Positions 1 through 6,071 of a stretch of DNA of 9,988 nt are shown piece after piece; position 1 is the stretch's first letter; each line of letters begins with the position of its first letter. The notes under the pieces are model-generated. The model was not told the origin of the DNA. It ran no database searches and saw only the letters and a list, made by a program, of their open reading frames with translations. The position numbers and the translations under genes were made by a program. Source of the DNA: DAOSVX01 sp035379765 (GTDB lineage Bacteria; Bacillota_I; Bacilli_A; RF39; UBA660); assembly GCA_035379765.1 (NCBI GenBank), contig DAOSVX010000026.1, positions 1 through 9,988 on the forward strand, in the 5' to 3' direction.

Positions 1-1208
1 TCTGCAGCATGTTGGTCAATTAAATAAATTCCTTTTTCATTTTGGCAAATAATATAAGTACCTAAAACAAGTGCGACAGGAAATATTTTAGTTATTTCTT
101 TAACTGGTTGTTTAATTTCATTATTAACTAATTCTTGAAAATTAAAATCGACTTGTTCTTCTTTAACATTTAAATTAGGTTCAGCTATATTTGTAGTTTC
201 TTGATAATTAACTTCTGGTATTAAATCACTCTCATATAAAGCTTTCTTTATTGTATTGGTGATTAAATCATTTAAATCACGCTTTTTACTTAGTTTAATG
301 TCTTGCTTAGTAGGATGAATATTAACATCTATCAAAGTTGGATCAGCATTAATATTAAGAATAACTATCGGAAACTTGTTAACTGGTTTATAAGTATAAT
401 AAGCATCATTTATAGCTCTATTTAAATCATTATTTCTAATCATTCTGCCATTAACAAAAACTATTAAATGGTTACGATTAGATTTTAAAACAACTGGTTT
501 ACAAACATATCCATTAAGATCATAATCATTGTTGCTATTTTGAACGCTTATCATATTAGATGATACTTGTAATCCATATATCTCATAAATAGTTTTAAGT
601 AAATCCCCACTACCACTAGTTTTAAAGATGTTCTTTTCATTATTTAACAAAGTAAATTTAATACCTGGTTTAGATAAAGCTAACTTTTCTAAAAAAGTTG
701 TTACTAAAGCTAACTCTTCTTTAGGACCTTTTAAATATTTTAATCTAGCTGGAGTATTATAAAACAAATCTTTTATAGAAATAGTAGTCCCTTTTCGAGC
801 TTCACATTTATTTTTACTTATTAACTTGCCACCTTCAATATTTACCTCAAAACCAATATCTTTTATACAAGTTTTTAAATTAACAATCGAAACTGCCGCA
901 ATAGATGGTAAAGCTTCTCCTCTAAATCCTAAAGTATCAATAAAATATAAATCATCTTCTTTTAGAAGTTTACTAGTAGCATGACGAGAAAAAGCTAATA
1001 AAGCATCTTTTTCATCCATTCCAGTACCATTATCAACTACCTTTATTTCTTTTAAACCGCCTTCAACTAAAGATATAGTTATTTCATCACTTTGGGCATC
1101 AATAGAATTTTCAACTAATTCTTTAACTACTGAAGCACAACTCTCAACAACTTCTCCAGCGGCTATTTTATTAGCTAAATCTTCAGCCATTATTTTAATC
1201 TTACTCAT
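1..1208 (-). CDS. mutL: DNA mismatch repair protein MutL (3' part beyond the window)
   Basis: MutL couples MutS mismatch recognition to strand incision; I translated this frame by hand (402 complete codons, no stop). The N-terminal GHKL ATPase is plain: KIAAGEVVE near 14-22, KELVENSIDA at 29-38 (predicted catalytic Glu30 and Mg-binding Asn34), DNGTGM at 59-64, GFRGEAL at 94-100, and later YNTPAR and VNGRMI. The ATPase and transducer part ends near residue 330. A short acidic linker leads into the C-terminal domain, which is cut in DQHAA (398-402), the start of the DQHA(x)2E(x)4E metal site of endonuclease-type MutL. Nicking MutL proteins of this kind occur in bacteria lacking MutH. The usual ERPASVV is ESCASVV here. 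The ATG at 1206-1208 lies inside the end of yqeG (8-base overlap) behind AAAAAGG, so translation is probably coupled. It is the last visible gene of the GGDEF-yqeG-mutL unit. Confidence 0.96.
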   Translation of the reverse strand, partial: MSKIKIMAEDLANKIAAGEVVESCASVVKELVENSIDAQSDEITISLVEGGLKEIKVVDNGTGMDEKDALLAFSRHATSKLLKEDDLYFIDTLGFRGEALPSIAAVSIVNLKTCIKDIGFEVNIEGGKLISKNKCEARKGTTISIKDLFYNTPARLKYLKGPKEELALVTTFLEKLALSKPGIKFTLLNNEKNIFKTSGSGDLLKTIYEIYGLQVSSNMISVQNSNNDYDLNGYVCKPVVLKSNRNHLIVFVNGRMIRNNDLNRAINDAYYTYKPVNKFPIVILNINADPTLIDVNIHPTKQDIKLSKKRDLNDLITNTIKKALYESDLIPEVNYQETTNIAEPNLNVKEEQVDFNFQELVNNEIKQPVKEITKIFPVALVLGTYIICQNEKGIYLIDQHAA

Positions 1209-1725
1209 AATAGTTGCCTTTTTCAAACATATTATGTTTTTGAAAATAATTTAAAATTAATTTTTCAAAAAAACGATTTATTTTTGTTCCTTTTTTCTCT
1301 ATATCACATATTCTATCTACAAATATACTAGTTATTTTAGCATTATTAGCACCCCAAATATCTGTCACTAATTGATCACCAATTGCCGCTATTTCTTTGG
1401 GTTTTAAATGATATTTATACATCATAGTTAAATAACTTTTGACAAAGGGCTTTAAAGAAAAATATATAACATCTACCTTTAACTTTTTAGCAAATTTAGT
1501 AACTCTTTCTTTATATCCATTAGACATAATAATTACTTTAAATCCCATGCCTTTTAGTTTATTAAAAAAAGCAATATCTTCATCATCAGGAAGTGGAATA
1601 ATAATTGGTTCTATTGTATTATCTAAATCAAACAAAAGACATTTTATTCCTTTTTCTTTTAACAATTCATAATTTACACTAAAAATATCTTTATAATACA
1701 TTTTAGGTTTAAATATTTTAAACAT
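1201..1725 (-). CDS. yqeG: YqeG-family HAD (subclass IIIA) phosphatase
   Basis: The protein is a predicted cytoplasmic Mg-dependent phosphohydrolase of the haloacid dehalogenase superfamily, YqeG type; the physiological substrate of the family is not settled. All four HAD motifs are visible in 174 residues: motif I FDLDNT at 32-37 (nucleophile Asp33, acid/base Asp35), motif II with Ser68 in IIMSNG, motif III with Lys92 in SLKPF, and motif IV GDQLVTDIWGAN from 116 (Asp117, Asp122). Length matches the family. AAAAGGAGAAT precedes the ATG, and it overlaps the stop of the GGDEF gene 14 bases upstream. The mutL start lies inside its 3' end. In Bacillus yqeG leads the yqeGH-aroE-nadD cluster; here it stands alone between a GGDEF gene and mutL, so context gives no functional hint. 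Confidence 0.9.
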   Translation of the reverse strand: MFKIFKPKMYYKDIFSVNYELLKEKGIKCLLFDLDNTIEPIIIPLPDDEDIAFFNKLKGMGFKVIIMSNGYKERVTKFAKKLKVDVIYFSLKPFVKSYLTMMYKYHLKPKEIAAIGDQLVTDIWGANNAKITSIFVDRICDIEKKGTKINRFFEKLILNYFQKHNMFEKGNYYE

Positions 1726-1739
1726 TATCTATTCTCCTT

Positions 1740-2618
1740 TTATGGTTTTTTTACTATTTTTTCTTCATAACCTTCTGCAAGTGTATAACTGGATTTTGTT
1801 TTTGGATTCTCCTTACTTTGATATAAAGCACTATCACTAATTTCCAGCAACTTAGTTATCATTAATCTTAAAAATTGTTCTTCCTCAATATCACCTATAG
1901 ATGCAGATATCTTATTTAATTTTTCTTTATTTACATGATAAGCACCAATACTAACCGTAGGGCATTTTATAGAAGCTCCATTATATGGTATAAAAGTTCC
2001 ATCTATTTTAGCTGTTAAAAATTCTAGTTTGGCTATCATTTCTTCAGGAGAAATGTTTTTTAAAACCGCAATAAATTCATCTCCACCAAATCTGCCTATT
2101 ATATCTGTTGCTCTTCCTTCAAAATTAGGATTATCTACTGCTCTTAAATTTTGTAAAAAAATTTGAGCTACACGATTTAAAGCTAGATCCCCAAATGAAT
2201 GTCCATAGCTGTCGTTGACTTTCTTAAAATCATTTATATCGATAATAATAAAAGCAAATCCTTTGTCAAAAGTTAAAGTAGCTAAATAATTAGCGATGCT
2301 TTCTATTGCTGCTTTTTTAATTAGCAATCCGGTTGTAAGATCGGTTTGATAGTTTACTTTATATTCTGTTATATCTTTTAAACCTATAACTTTTATATAC
2401 TTCGTTTTATATCTTTTGGCTTCATACCATTTTTCACCTAAACAAAACTGATTAGGAACAGAAGTGGGATTAGCTAATATTTCTTCTACTTCAGACACTT
2501 TACTCAAATTAGTAGGATAAATCATTTCGTCTTTTGGTCCAAACACTAGTACTTTATCTCCTAAAACACTTAGTATAACTTCCAGTATACTTTCGGATAT
2601 TTTCTTTTCTCTTGCCAT
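1740..2618 (-). CDS. Soluble GGDEF-domain protein, probable diguanylate cyclase
   Basis: Predicted to make cyclic di-GMP from two GTP. I chose the ATG at 2616-2618 because GGGAGGG lies just before it; the in-frame ATG at 2628-2630 has no ribosome site and falls close to the predicted transcript start. Numbering from the upstream ATG, residues ~15-95 form a small PAS-like input region (unassigned), with no signal peptide or membrane helix. The GGDEF domain spans ~95-280: DINDFKKVND at 131-140 with metal ligand Asp131, YGHSFGD at 142-148, the intact active site RFGGDEF at 180-186, and SDSALYQSK near 265-273. RATD at 173-176 sits exactly five residues before GGDEF, as in the product-inhibition I-site. 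The catalytic residues suggest an active, feedback-controlled enzyme. It is first in a unit with yqeG and mutL; its promoter region has a palindrome and a direct repeat. The signal sensed is unknown. Confidence 0.9.
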   Translation of the reverse strand: MAREKKISESILEVILSVLGDKVLVFGPKDEMIYPTNLSKVSEVEEILANPTSVPNQFCLGEKWYEAKRYKTKYIKVIGLKDITEYKVNYQTDLTTGLLIKKAAIESIANYLATLTFDKGFAFIIIDINDFKKVNDSYGHSFGDLALNRVAQIFLQNLRAVDNPNFEGRATDIIGRFGGDEFIAVLKNISPEEMIAKLEFLTAKIDGTFIPYNGASIKCPTVSIGAYHVNKEKLNKISASIGDIEEEQFLRLMITKLLEISDSALYQSKENPKTKSSYTLAEGYEEKIVKKP

Positions 2619-2630
2619 ATACCCTCCCAT

Positions 2631-2644
2631 TAATAAGCTTATTA
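2631..2644. repeat. 14-base perfect palindrome, candidate operator
   Basis: TAATAAGCTTATTA reads the same on both strands. It begins inside the predicted -10 box of the GGDEF promoter and covers the expected transcription start, a position where a dimeric repressor would block initiation. The palindrome is direct observation; the operator role is inferred. Confidence 0.4.
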
Positions 2645-2649
2645 TAGCA
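2641..2649 (-). promoter_or_regulatory. Extended -10 promoter of the GGDEF-yqeG-mutL unit
   Basis: On the minus strand TGC-TATAAT forms an extended -10 element (TATAAT at 2641-2646). No good -35 is present at 17 bases (TTTTTA), as is common for extended -10 promoters. The expected start near 2634 gives a leader of roughly 15 bases to the ATG at 2618, enough for the GGGAGGG ribosome site but too short for the upstream ATG at 2630. Confidence 0.6.
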
Positions 2650-2661
2650 AGTTTATAGCAA
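2642..2661. repeat. Direct repeat of nine bases, 11-base period
   Basis: TTGCTATAA occurs twice on the minus strand (plus coordinates 2642-2650 and 2653-2661), start to start 11 bases, about one helical turn. The promoter-proximal copy contains the extended -10 box; the other also reads TGC-TATAAA. It may be a tandem -10 or a binding site for a regulator on one DNA face. Confidence 0.45.
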
Positions 2662-2683
2662 AATAAAAAGGAGTAACTCCTTT
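2660..2683 (-). terminator. Intrinsic terminator of sepF-divIVA
   Basis: On the minus strand AAAGGAG, loop TTA, CTCCTTT form a 7-base-pair stem (2667-2683), followed by a T-rich run (TTATTTT after the stem). It begins 4 bases after the divIVA stop and separates that gene from the promoter of the GGDEF gene, which begins almost directly after it. Confidence 0.7.
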
Positions 2684-2687
2684 ATTA

Positions 2688-3119
2688 TTAATCATCAATC
2701 ACTTCATCCATGCTGTCAACTATTTCTAATTGGTTTTCTATTTCTTGTTTAATACGTTTTTTGTAATTAGCCACTTTCCTTTTTAAGAAAATAGTTTCAC
2801 TTTCTACATGCTCAGCTTTTATCAAAGCTTCATTAATAATTCTAGAAGCATTCTTCTTAGCATCACTTACTATAGTGTTACTTTCTTCATAAGCCATTTT
2901 TTTAATTCTATTAGAAGCATCTTCAGCCACTAAAATAGCTCTATTTAAAGTATTTTCCATATTTTCAAAACGTGATAATTTTTCTCTTAAATCATTGATC
3001 TCTTTATCACGATCTTTTAAATTGTTTAACATAGACTCATATTCTTTTGTTATATCATTAACAAAAGTATTAACTTCTTTTTTATCATATCCAGTTAAAC
3101 TCGTATTAAACTTTTTCAT
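2688..3119 (-). CDS. divIVA: DivIVA-domain cell division protein
   Basis: DivIVA proteins bind curved membrane at septa and poles and recruit division or wall-growth partners. Of 143 residues, the N-terminus contains the family signature GYDKKEVNTFV (10-20). Two long charged heptad-rich stretches (about 22-60 and 60-140) are predicted to be parallel coiled coils. The N-terminal segment is about ten residues shorter than in B. subtilis DivIVA, and the residues before GYD are Ser-Leu-Thr instead of Ser-Phe-Arg, so the Phe17/Arg18 pair that inserts into the membrane there is absent. The ATG follows GAGGTGA. It lies 24 bases after sepF in one transcript and is followed by a terminator. In Bacillus sepF and divIVA belong to the same ylm cluster, so the pairing supports a septal role; ylmD, ylmE, ylmG and ylmH are not between them. 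GpsB-like function is possible but less likely. Confidence 0.9.
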   Translation of the reverse strand: MKKFNTSLTGYDKKEVNTFVNDITKEYESMLNNLKDRDKEINDLREKLSRFENMENTLNRAILVAEDASNRIKKMAYEESNTIVSDAKKNASRIINEALIKAEHVESETIFLKRKVANYKKRIKQEIENQLEIVDSMDEVIDD

Positions 3120-3143
3120 ATGTCACCTCGACAAAACAACTTT

Positions 3144-3548
3144 CTACCAATCTATTTCGTCTTCTACTTTATCTTTATCTTTTCCTTTGCCATCTTCATC
3201 GGTTATTTTCCCTTGAACATTAACATTCTTAGGAGTACATAAATAAATTCCTGGCCCAATATTTTGTAAATCCCCACCTATGGCATACAAAGTACCAGTT
3301 AAAAAATCTATTATTCTTTTAGCTTGGTCGGACGTTACTCTTTTTAAATTAACTACTACACTATTACGGCTTTTTAAATGATCAGCTATTTGTTGACTTT
3401 CAGAATATGCACGTGGCTCTAAAAGAATCATTTTGTTTCCTGATTTGTCAGCTTCTTCTATGGCTTCTTCTTCACTCAAACTATAAAACTCATCCTCATC
3501 CATATTTTTTTCTGGTTCATCATTAAAAAGTTTTTTTAAAAAACCCAT
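3144..3548 (-). CDS. sepF: Cell division protein SepF
   Basis: SepF tethers FtsZ filaments to the membrane and organises the septal ring. From the chosen start the protein has 134 residues. It opens with MGFLKKLF, the short amphipathic helix that binds membrane, then an acidic linker (~10-38). The compact SepF core (~40-112) includes LLEPRAYSESQQIADHLK, the VVVNLKRV strand, the DQAKRIIDFLTG helix and YAIGGDLQNIGPGIYLCTP. A charged Lys/Asp tail follows and ends in Trp, which looks unstructured. The ATG at 3546-3548 is favoured over that at 3552-3554 because GGAGG lies 7 bases before the former but only 1 base before the latter. Stop is TAG. It is first gene of a two-gene unit with divIVA, behind a well-formed promoter. 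Confidence 0.94.
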   Translation of the reverse strand: MGFLKKLFNDEPEKNMDEDEFYSLSEEEAIEEADKSGNKMILLEPRAYSESQQIADHLKSRNSVVVNLKRVTSDQAKRIIDFLTGTLYAIGGDLQNIGPGIYLCTPKNVNVQGKITDEDGKGKDKDKVEDEIDW

Positions 3549-3587
3549 ATTCATTCCTCCGTTTATACTCTTCTTATACTACTTATT

Positions 3588-3616
3588 ATTGTAACAAAAT
3601 ATTTACTATAATTCAA
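3588..3616 (-). promoter_or_regulatory. SigA-type promoter of sepF-divIVA
   Basis: Minus strand: TTGAAT (3611-3616), 17-base spacer, TACAAT (3588-3593) preceded by TGT, an extended -10. The start is expected near 3581, giving a leader of roughly 33 bases with GGAGG before the sepF ATG. The -35 begins 11 bases after the glyQS stop, and I see no convincing terminator between them, so read-through from glyQS is also possible. Confidence 0.72.
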
Positions 3617-3626
3617 ATACTTTTTA

Positions 3627-5000
3627 TTAAAATTTAACTTTTGAAGTTATATAATTTTCTATTTCACAAACTTTTATAGTTTCTTGTTTCATAGTATCTC
3701 TATTTCTTATAGTTACTGTATCATTATTTAAGGTTTCATCATCTATAGTTATACAAAAAGGAGTACCAATTGCATCTTGTCTTCTATATCTTTTACCAAT
3801 GCTAGAAGATTCATCATAAGTTACCATAAAATTTTTAGCTAGATTTTGATATATTTTTTGAGCTTTATCACTATGGCTTTTCTTTATTAAAGGCAAAACA
3901 GCTACTTTATAAGGAGCTAAAAAAGGATGAAGTTTTAAAACTTCTCTTTCCGTGTTATCCTCTAAAGTTTCTTTGTTATAAGCATCACATAAAATAGTTA
4001 AAAATAATCTTTCCACACCTAAAGAAGGCTCAATAACATAGGGTATATATTTTTCATTAGTTTCTGGATCTAAATATTCTTGTTTTACTCCACTATACTC
4101 TTGGTGTTGTTTTAAATCATAATCGGTACGGCTAGCAATACCCCATAATTCTCCCCAACCAAAAGGAAACTTATATTCTATATCCGTAGTAGCATTACTA
4201 TAAAAACTTAATTCTTCTTGGGAATGGTCTCTTAACTTAATATTTTCTTCTTTAATGTTTAATGACAATAGAAAATCTTTGCAATAATCTTTATAATATT
4301 TAAACCATTCTAACTCTGTACCAGGTTTACAAAAAAACTCTAACTCCATTTGTTCAAATTCTCTAACCCTAAAAATAAAATTGCCGGGAGTTATTTCATT
4401 TCGAAAACTTTTACCAATTTGGCCAATACCAAAAGGAACTTTTAAACGCATACTTCTTTGGACATTTAAAAAATCAACAAAAATACCTTGAGCTGTTTCT
4501 GGTCTTAAATAAACAATACTTTTATCATCTTCGATAACGCCTTGATAAGTTTTAAACATCAAATTAAATTTACGAATATCGGTATAATCCAATTTACCAC
4601 ATTTAGGACATACTATTTTATTCTCATTTATATACTTAATCATTTCTTCATCAGTCATTTTAGAAGAATCTACTTGAGAATAATCTTCAATTAATTTATC
4701 AGCGCGATATCTTGTTTTACAACTCTTACAATCTATTAAAGGATCAGAAAAAGTAGTAATATGACCACTTGCTTCCCATACTTTAGGATTCATTAAAATA
4801 GCACTATCTAAACCAACATTATGAACATCTTCTTGAATAAACTTTTTAAACCAAGCTTGTTTTAAATTGTTTTTAAGTAAAACTCCTAAAGGACCAAAAT
4901 CCCAAGTATTAGCAAGACCACCATATATTTCGCTACCTTGGAATATAAAACCATATTGCTTGCAAAAAGCAACTAATTCATCCATTTTGATATTCTTCAC
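3627..5000 (-). CDS. glyQS: Glycyl-tRNA synthetase, homodimeric (alpha2) type
   Basis: A class II synthetase that attaches glycine to tRNA-Gly in the cytoplasm; single-chain type, not the split GlyQ/GlyS form. Positions below count from the TTG at 5009. The N-terminus has GSEIYGGLANTWDFGPLG (25-42). A four-cysteine insert, CKSC (94-97) and CPKC (134-137), looks like a zinc ribbon. Motif 2 is SFRNEITPGNFIFRVREFEQ (201-220) and motif 3 is IEPSLGVERLF (326-336). The C-terminal anticodon-binding domain (~360-455) includes APYKVAVLPL and RYRRQDAIGTPFCITID. I chose GTG at 4998-5000 (457 residues): an extended match to the 16S tail, GAAAGAAGTTGAT, sits at the right distance, and the frame's TTG at 5009 is part of that site. 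ATG at 4985 is the alternative. It follows era-recO as in Bacillus, but two foreign-looking genes intervene. Confidence 0.96.
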   Translation of the reverse strand: MKNIKMDELVAFCKQYGFIFQGSEIYGGLANTWDFGPLGVLLKNNLKQAWFKKFIQEDVHNVGLDSAILMNPKVWEASGHITTFSDPLIDCKSCKTRYRADKLIEDYSQVDSSKMTDEEMIKYINENKIVCPKCGKLDYTDIRKFNLMFKTYQGVIEDDKSIVYLRPETAQGIFVDFLNVQRSMRLKVPFGIGQIGKSFRNEITPGNFIFRVREFEQMELEFFCKPGTELEWFKYYKDYCKDFLLSLNIKEENIKLRDHSQEELSFYSNATTDIEYKFPFGWGELWGIASRTDYDLKQHQEYSGVKQEYLDPETNEKYIPYVIEPSLGVERLFLTILCDAYNKETLEDNTEREVLKLHPFLAPYKVAVLPLIKKSHSDKAQKIYQNLAKNFMVTYDESSSIGKRYRRQDAIGTPFCITIDDETLNNDTVTIRNRDTMKQETIKVCEIENYITSKVKF

Positions 5001-5027
5001 TCTAATCAACTTCTTTCAGTTAATTAA

Positions 5028-5056
5028 ATTATATAATATTTATTAGCTTTTCACAA
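5028..5056 (-). promoter_or_regulatory. SigA-type promoter of glyQS
   Basis: Minus strand: TTGTGA (5051-5056), 17-base spacer, TATAAT (5028-5033). The predicted start near 5021 leaves only about 20 bases before the GTG start. It begins about nine bases after the T-run of the preceding terminator. Confidence 0.75.
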
Positions 5057-5064
5057 TTTTAATT

Positions 5065-5095
5065 AAAAAAAATTATTCATTTGCTGAATAATTTT
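5065..5095 (-). terminator. Terminator overlapping the end of the DUF1292 gene
   Basis: Minus strand AAAATTATTCA, loop GCAAA, TGAATAATTTT gives an 11-base-pair stem (5069-5095). The stem and downstream bases together make a run of eight T. The last codons and the TAA stop of the DUF1292 gene lie inside the hairpin. The stem is AT-rich, but its length and T-run make termination likely. Confidence 0.72.
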
Positions 5096-5327
5096 CTTTT
5101 ACTTGTTTTAAAGCTTCGTTTACTACATCCATTTCAGTTTCTGGAACAGGTATCAAATCGTTCTCATTTGTTGTGTAGTAATATGAATATAAATTTGTTT
5201 TACCATCTTCATCTTTAGAATTGTCGGTATAAACTACATATGTTCTACCATCTTCGGCAGTTTGAAATTTTAAAATTAGTCCCATTTCTACTTCTTGACC
5301 ATTTTTATTTACTTTTATCTTATCCAT
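5073..5327 (-). CDS. DUF1292 (UPF0473, YrzB-like) protein
   Basis: An 84-residue acidic cytoplasmic protein of the DUF1292 family, whose biochemical role is not known. The family core is clear: LKFQTAEDGRTYVVYTDNS (19-37), where the family shows a Tyr-Val-Val-Tyr-Thr-Asp pattern, then DEDGKTNLYSYYY, then a C-terminal helix around MDVVNEALKQVKE. Length is normal. AAAAGGAGAG precedes the ATG. The gene starts 18 bases after the lipoprotein-like gene, sharing its transcript, and ends inside a terminator hairpin. In Bacillus the homologue yrzB lies beside the Holliday-junction resolvase gene yrrK, so its place between recO and glyQS is unusual. Hand-counted GC of about 29% lies between its left neighbour and the lipoprotein gene. 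Confidence 0.85.
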   Translation of the reverse strand: MDKIKVNKNGQEVEMGLILKFQTAEDGRTYVVYTDNSKDEDGKTNLYSYYYTTNENDLIPVPETEMDVVNEALKQVKENYSANE

Positions 5328-5345
5328 TTTTACTCTCCTTTTTTA

Positions 5346-6038
5346 TTAACGGCTCTTACCATTACCACGGTAATCATCTGCATATCCAGCACAATTCCCT
5401 GAATCAAAGTCATGAGCTACAGCATGGTAACTAACATCTTGACCATATTTTACAACGTTTTCTCTAGTTGCTAACCCCAAATTTGTATATCTACCGGAAT
5501 TATCTTCACTTAACTTTTTGGCTTCACTATATGAAGCATTAATTATTACACCCGTTTCGTTATCTTTTAAAAGATAACATTCAGCATCAGTATTTGTAAC
5601 CGGAATCCAACTAACAACATTTGGATTATCACCAGTTGGCATTTCACTAACATATACAATTGATCTATCTGGATCAGATTCTACTTTTTCAACAACGTAA
5701 AACCATCCCGGATTGAAACTTCCTAAAGGATCCAAACCATTTTCAGCTAAATAAGCATCATCTTTTGGCTCATCAGAAAAGAAAACTTGCCATCCAGTAC
5801 CAGAATAAGAATCTCCAGCTGCTGTCCATAAATATAATCCTTCTGGCACATCACTCCTTAATTCACCAGATCTACCATAAACATATAGTATTTCTTTATC
5901 AGAAGTTTTCATTGTGTCAGACATTTTTCTCTCTACTCCACTGCTAACCGGATATCCTGGGTTTAAAGAACACCCTGTTGGGAAAATTAATGCTACTGTT
6001 GCTGTAGCCGCAAAAATTATTTTTATTTGTCTATTCAT
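5346..6038 (-). CDS. Unrecognised secreted, probable lipoprotein
   Basis: I do not recognise this 230-residue protein. Residues 1-22 form a secretion signal (Arg/Lys near the N-terminus, then hydrophobic IIFAATATVALIF), ending at FPTGC with Cys23. Gly and Thr before the Cys fit a lipobox, but Pro at -3 is atypical, so lipidation is plausible, not certain. The mature part is polar, acidic and rich in Gly, Ser, Asp and aromatics (for example LYLWTAAGDSYSGTGWQVFF), with two further Cys that could pair, and no visible enzyme motif. Hand-counted GC over 5401-5880 is about 35%, against about 20% for a 240-base sample of adjacent recO, suggesting acquisition or unusual composition. It has its own extended -10 promoter and ribosome site GAGAGG, and precedes the DUF1292 gene by 18 bases. 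It interrupts the usual recO-glyQS neighbourhood. Confidence 0.75.
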   Translation of the reverse strand: MNRQIKIIFAATATVALIFPTGCSLNPGYPVSSGVERKMSDTMKTSDKEILYVYGRSGELRSDVPEGLYLWTAAGDSYSGTGWQVFFSDEPKDDAYLAENGLDPLGSFNPGWFYVVEKVESDPDRSIVYVSEMPTGDNPNVVSWIPVTNTDAECYLLKDNETGVIINASYSEAKKLSEDNSGRYTNLGLATRENVVKYGQDVSYHAVAHDFDSGNCAGYADDYRGNGKSR

Positions 6039-6060
6039 AAAATTTACCTCTCTTTCCTGT

Positions 6061-6069
6061 ATTATAACA
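6061..6069 (-). promoter_or_regulatory. Extended -10 promoter before the lipoprotein-like gene
   Basis: Minus strand TGT-TATAAT lies immediately downstream of the recO stop. At 17 bases upstream the hexamer is GATAAC, a poor -35, so this relies on the extended -10. The predicted start near 6054 leaves a leader of about 15 bases. No terminator follows recO, so the gene may also be read from the vanZ promoter. Confidence 0.55.
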
Positions 6070-6071
6070 CA

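Noticed and set aside
1439..1672. Plus-strand open frame inside yqeG (and similar ones at 2995-3216, 5240-5434, 5765-5947, 5914-6114, 7260-7511, 7846-8031)
   Set aside because: All are antisense to well-supported genes, lack start signals, and have low-complexity hydrophobic translations.
3635..3649. Inverted repeat TAACTT-TTG-AAGTTA at the end of glyQS as a terminator
   Set aside because: The stem is six AT-rich pairs and the following T-run is only four bases, too weak to call.
5001..5009. TTG start for glyQS at 5009, and likewise TTG at 8760-8762 for vanZ
   Set aside because: Both TTG codons abut or form part of the ribosome site itself; the GTG at 5000 and the ATG at 8753 are correctly spaced.
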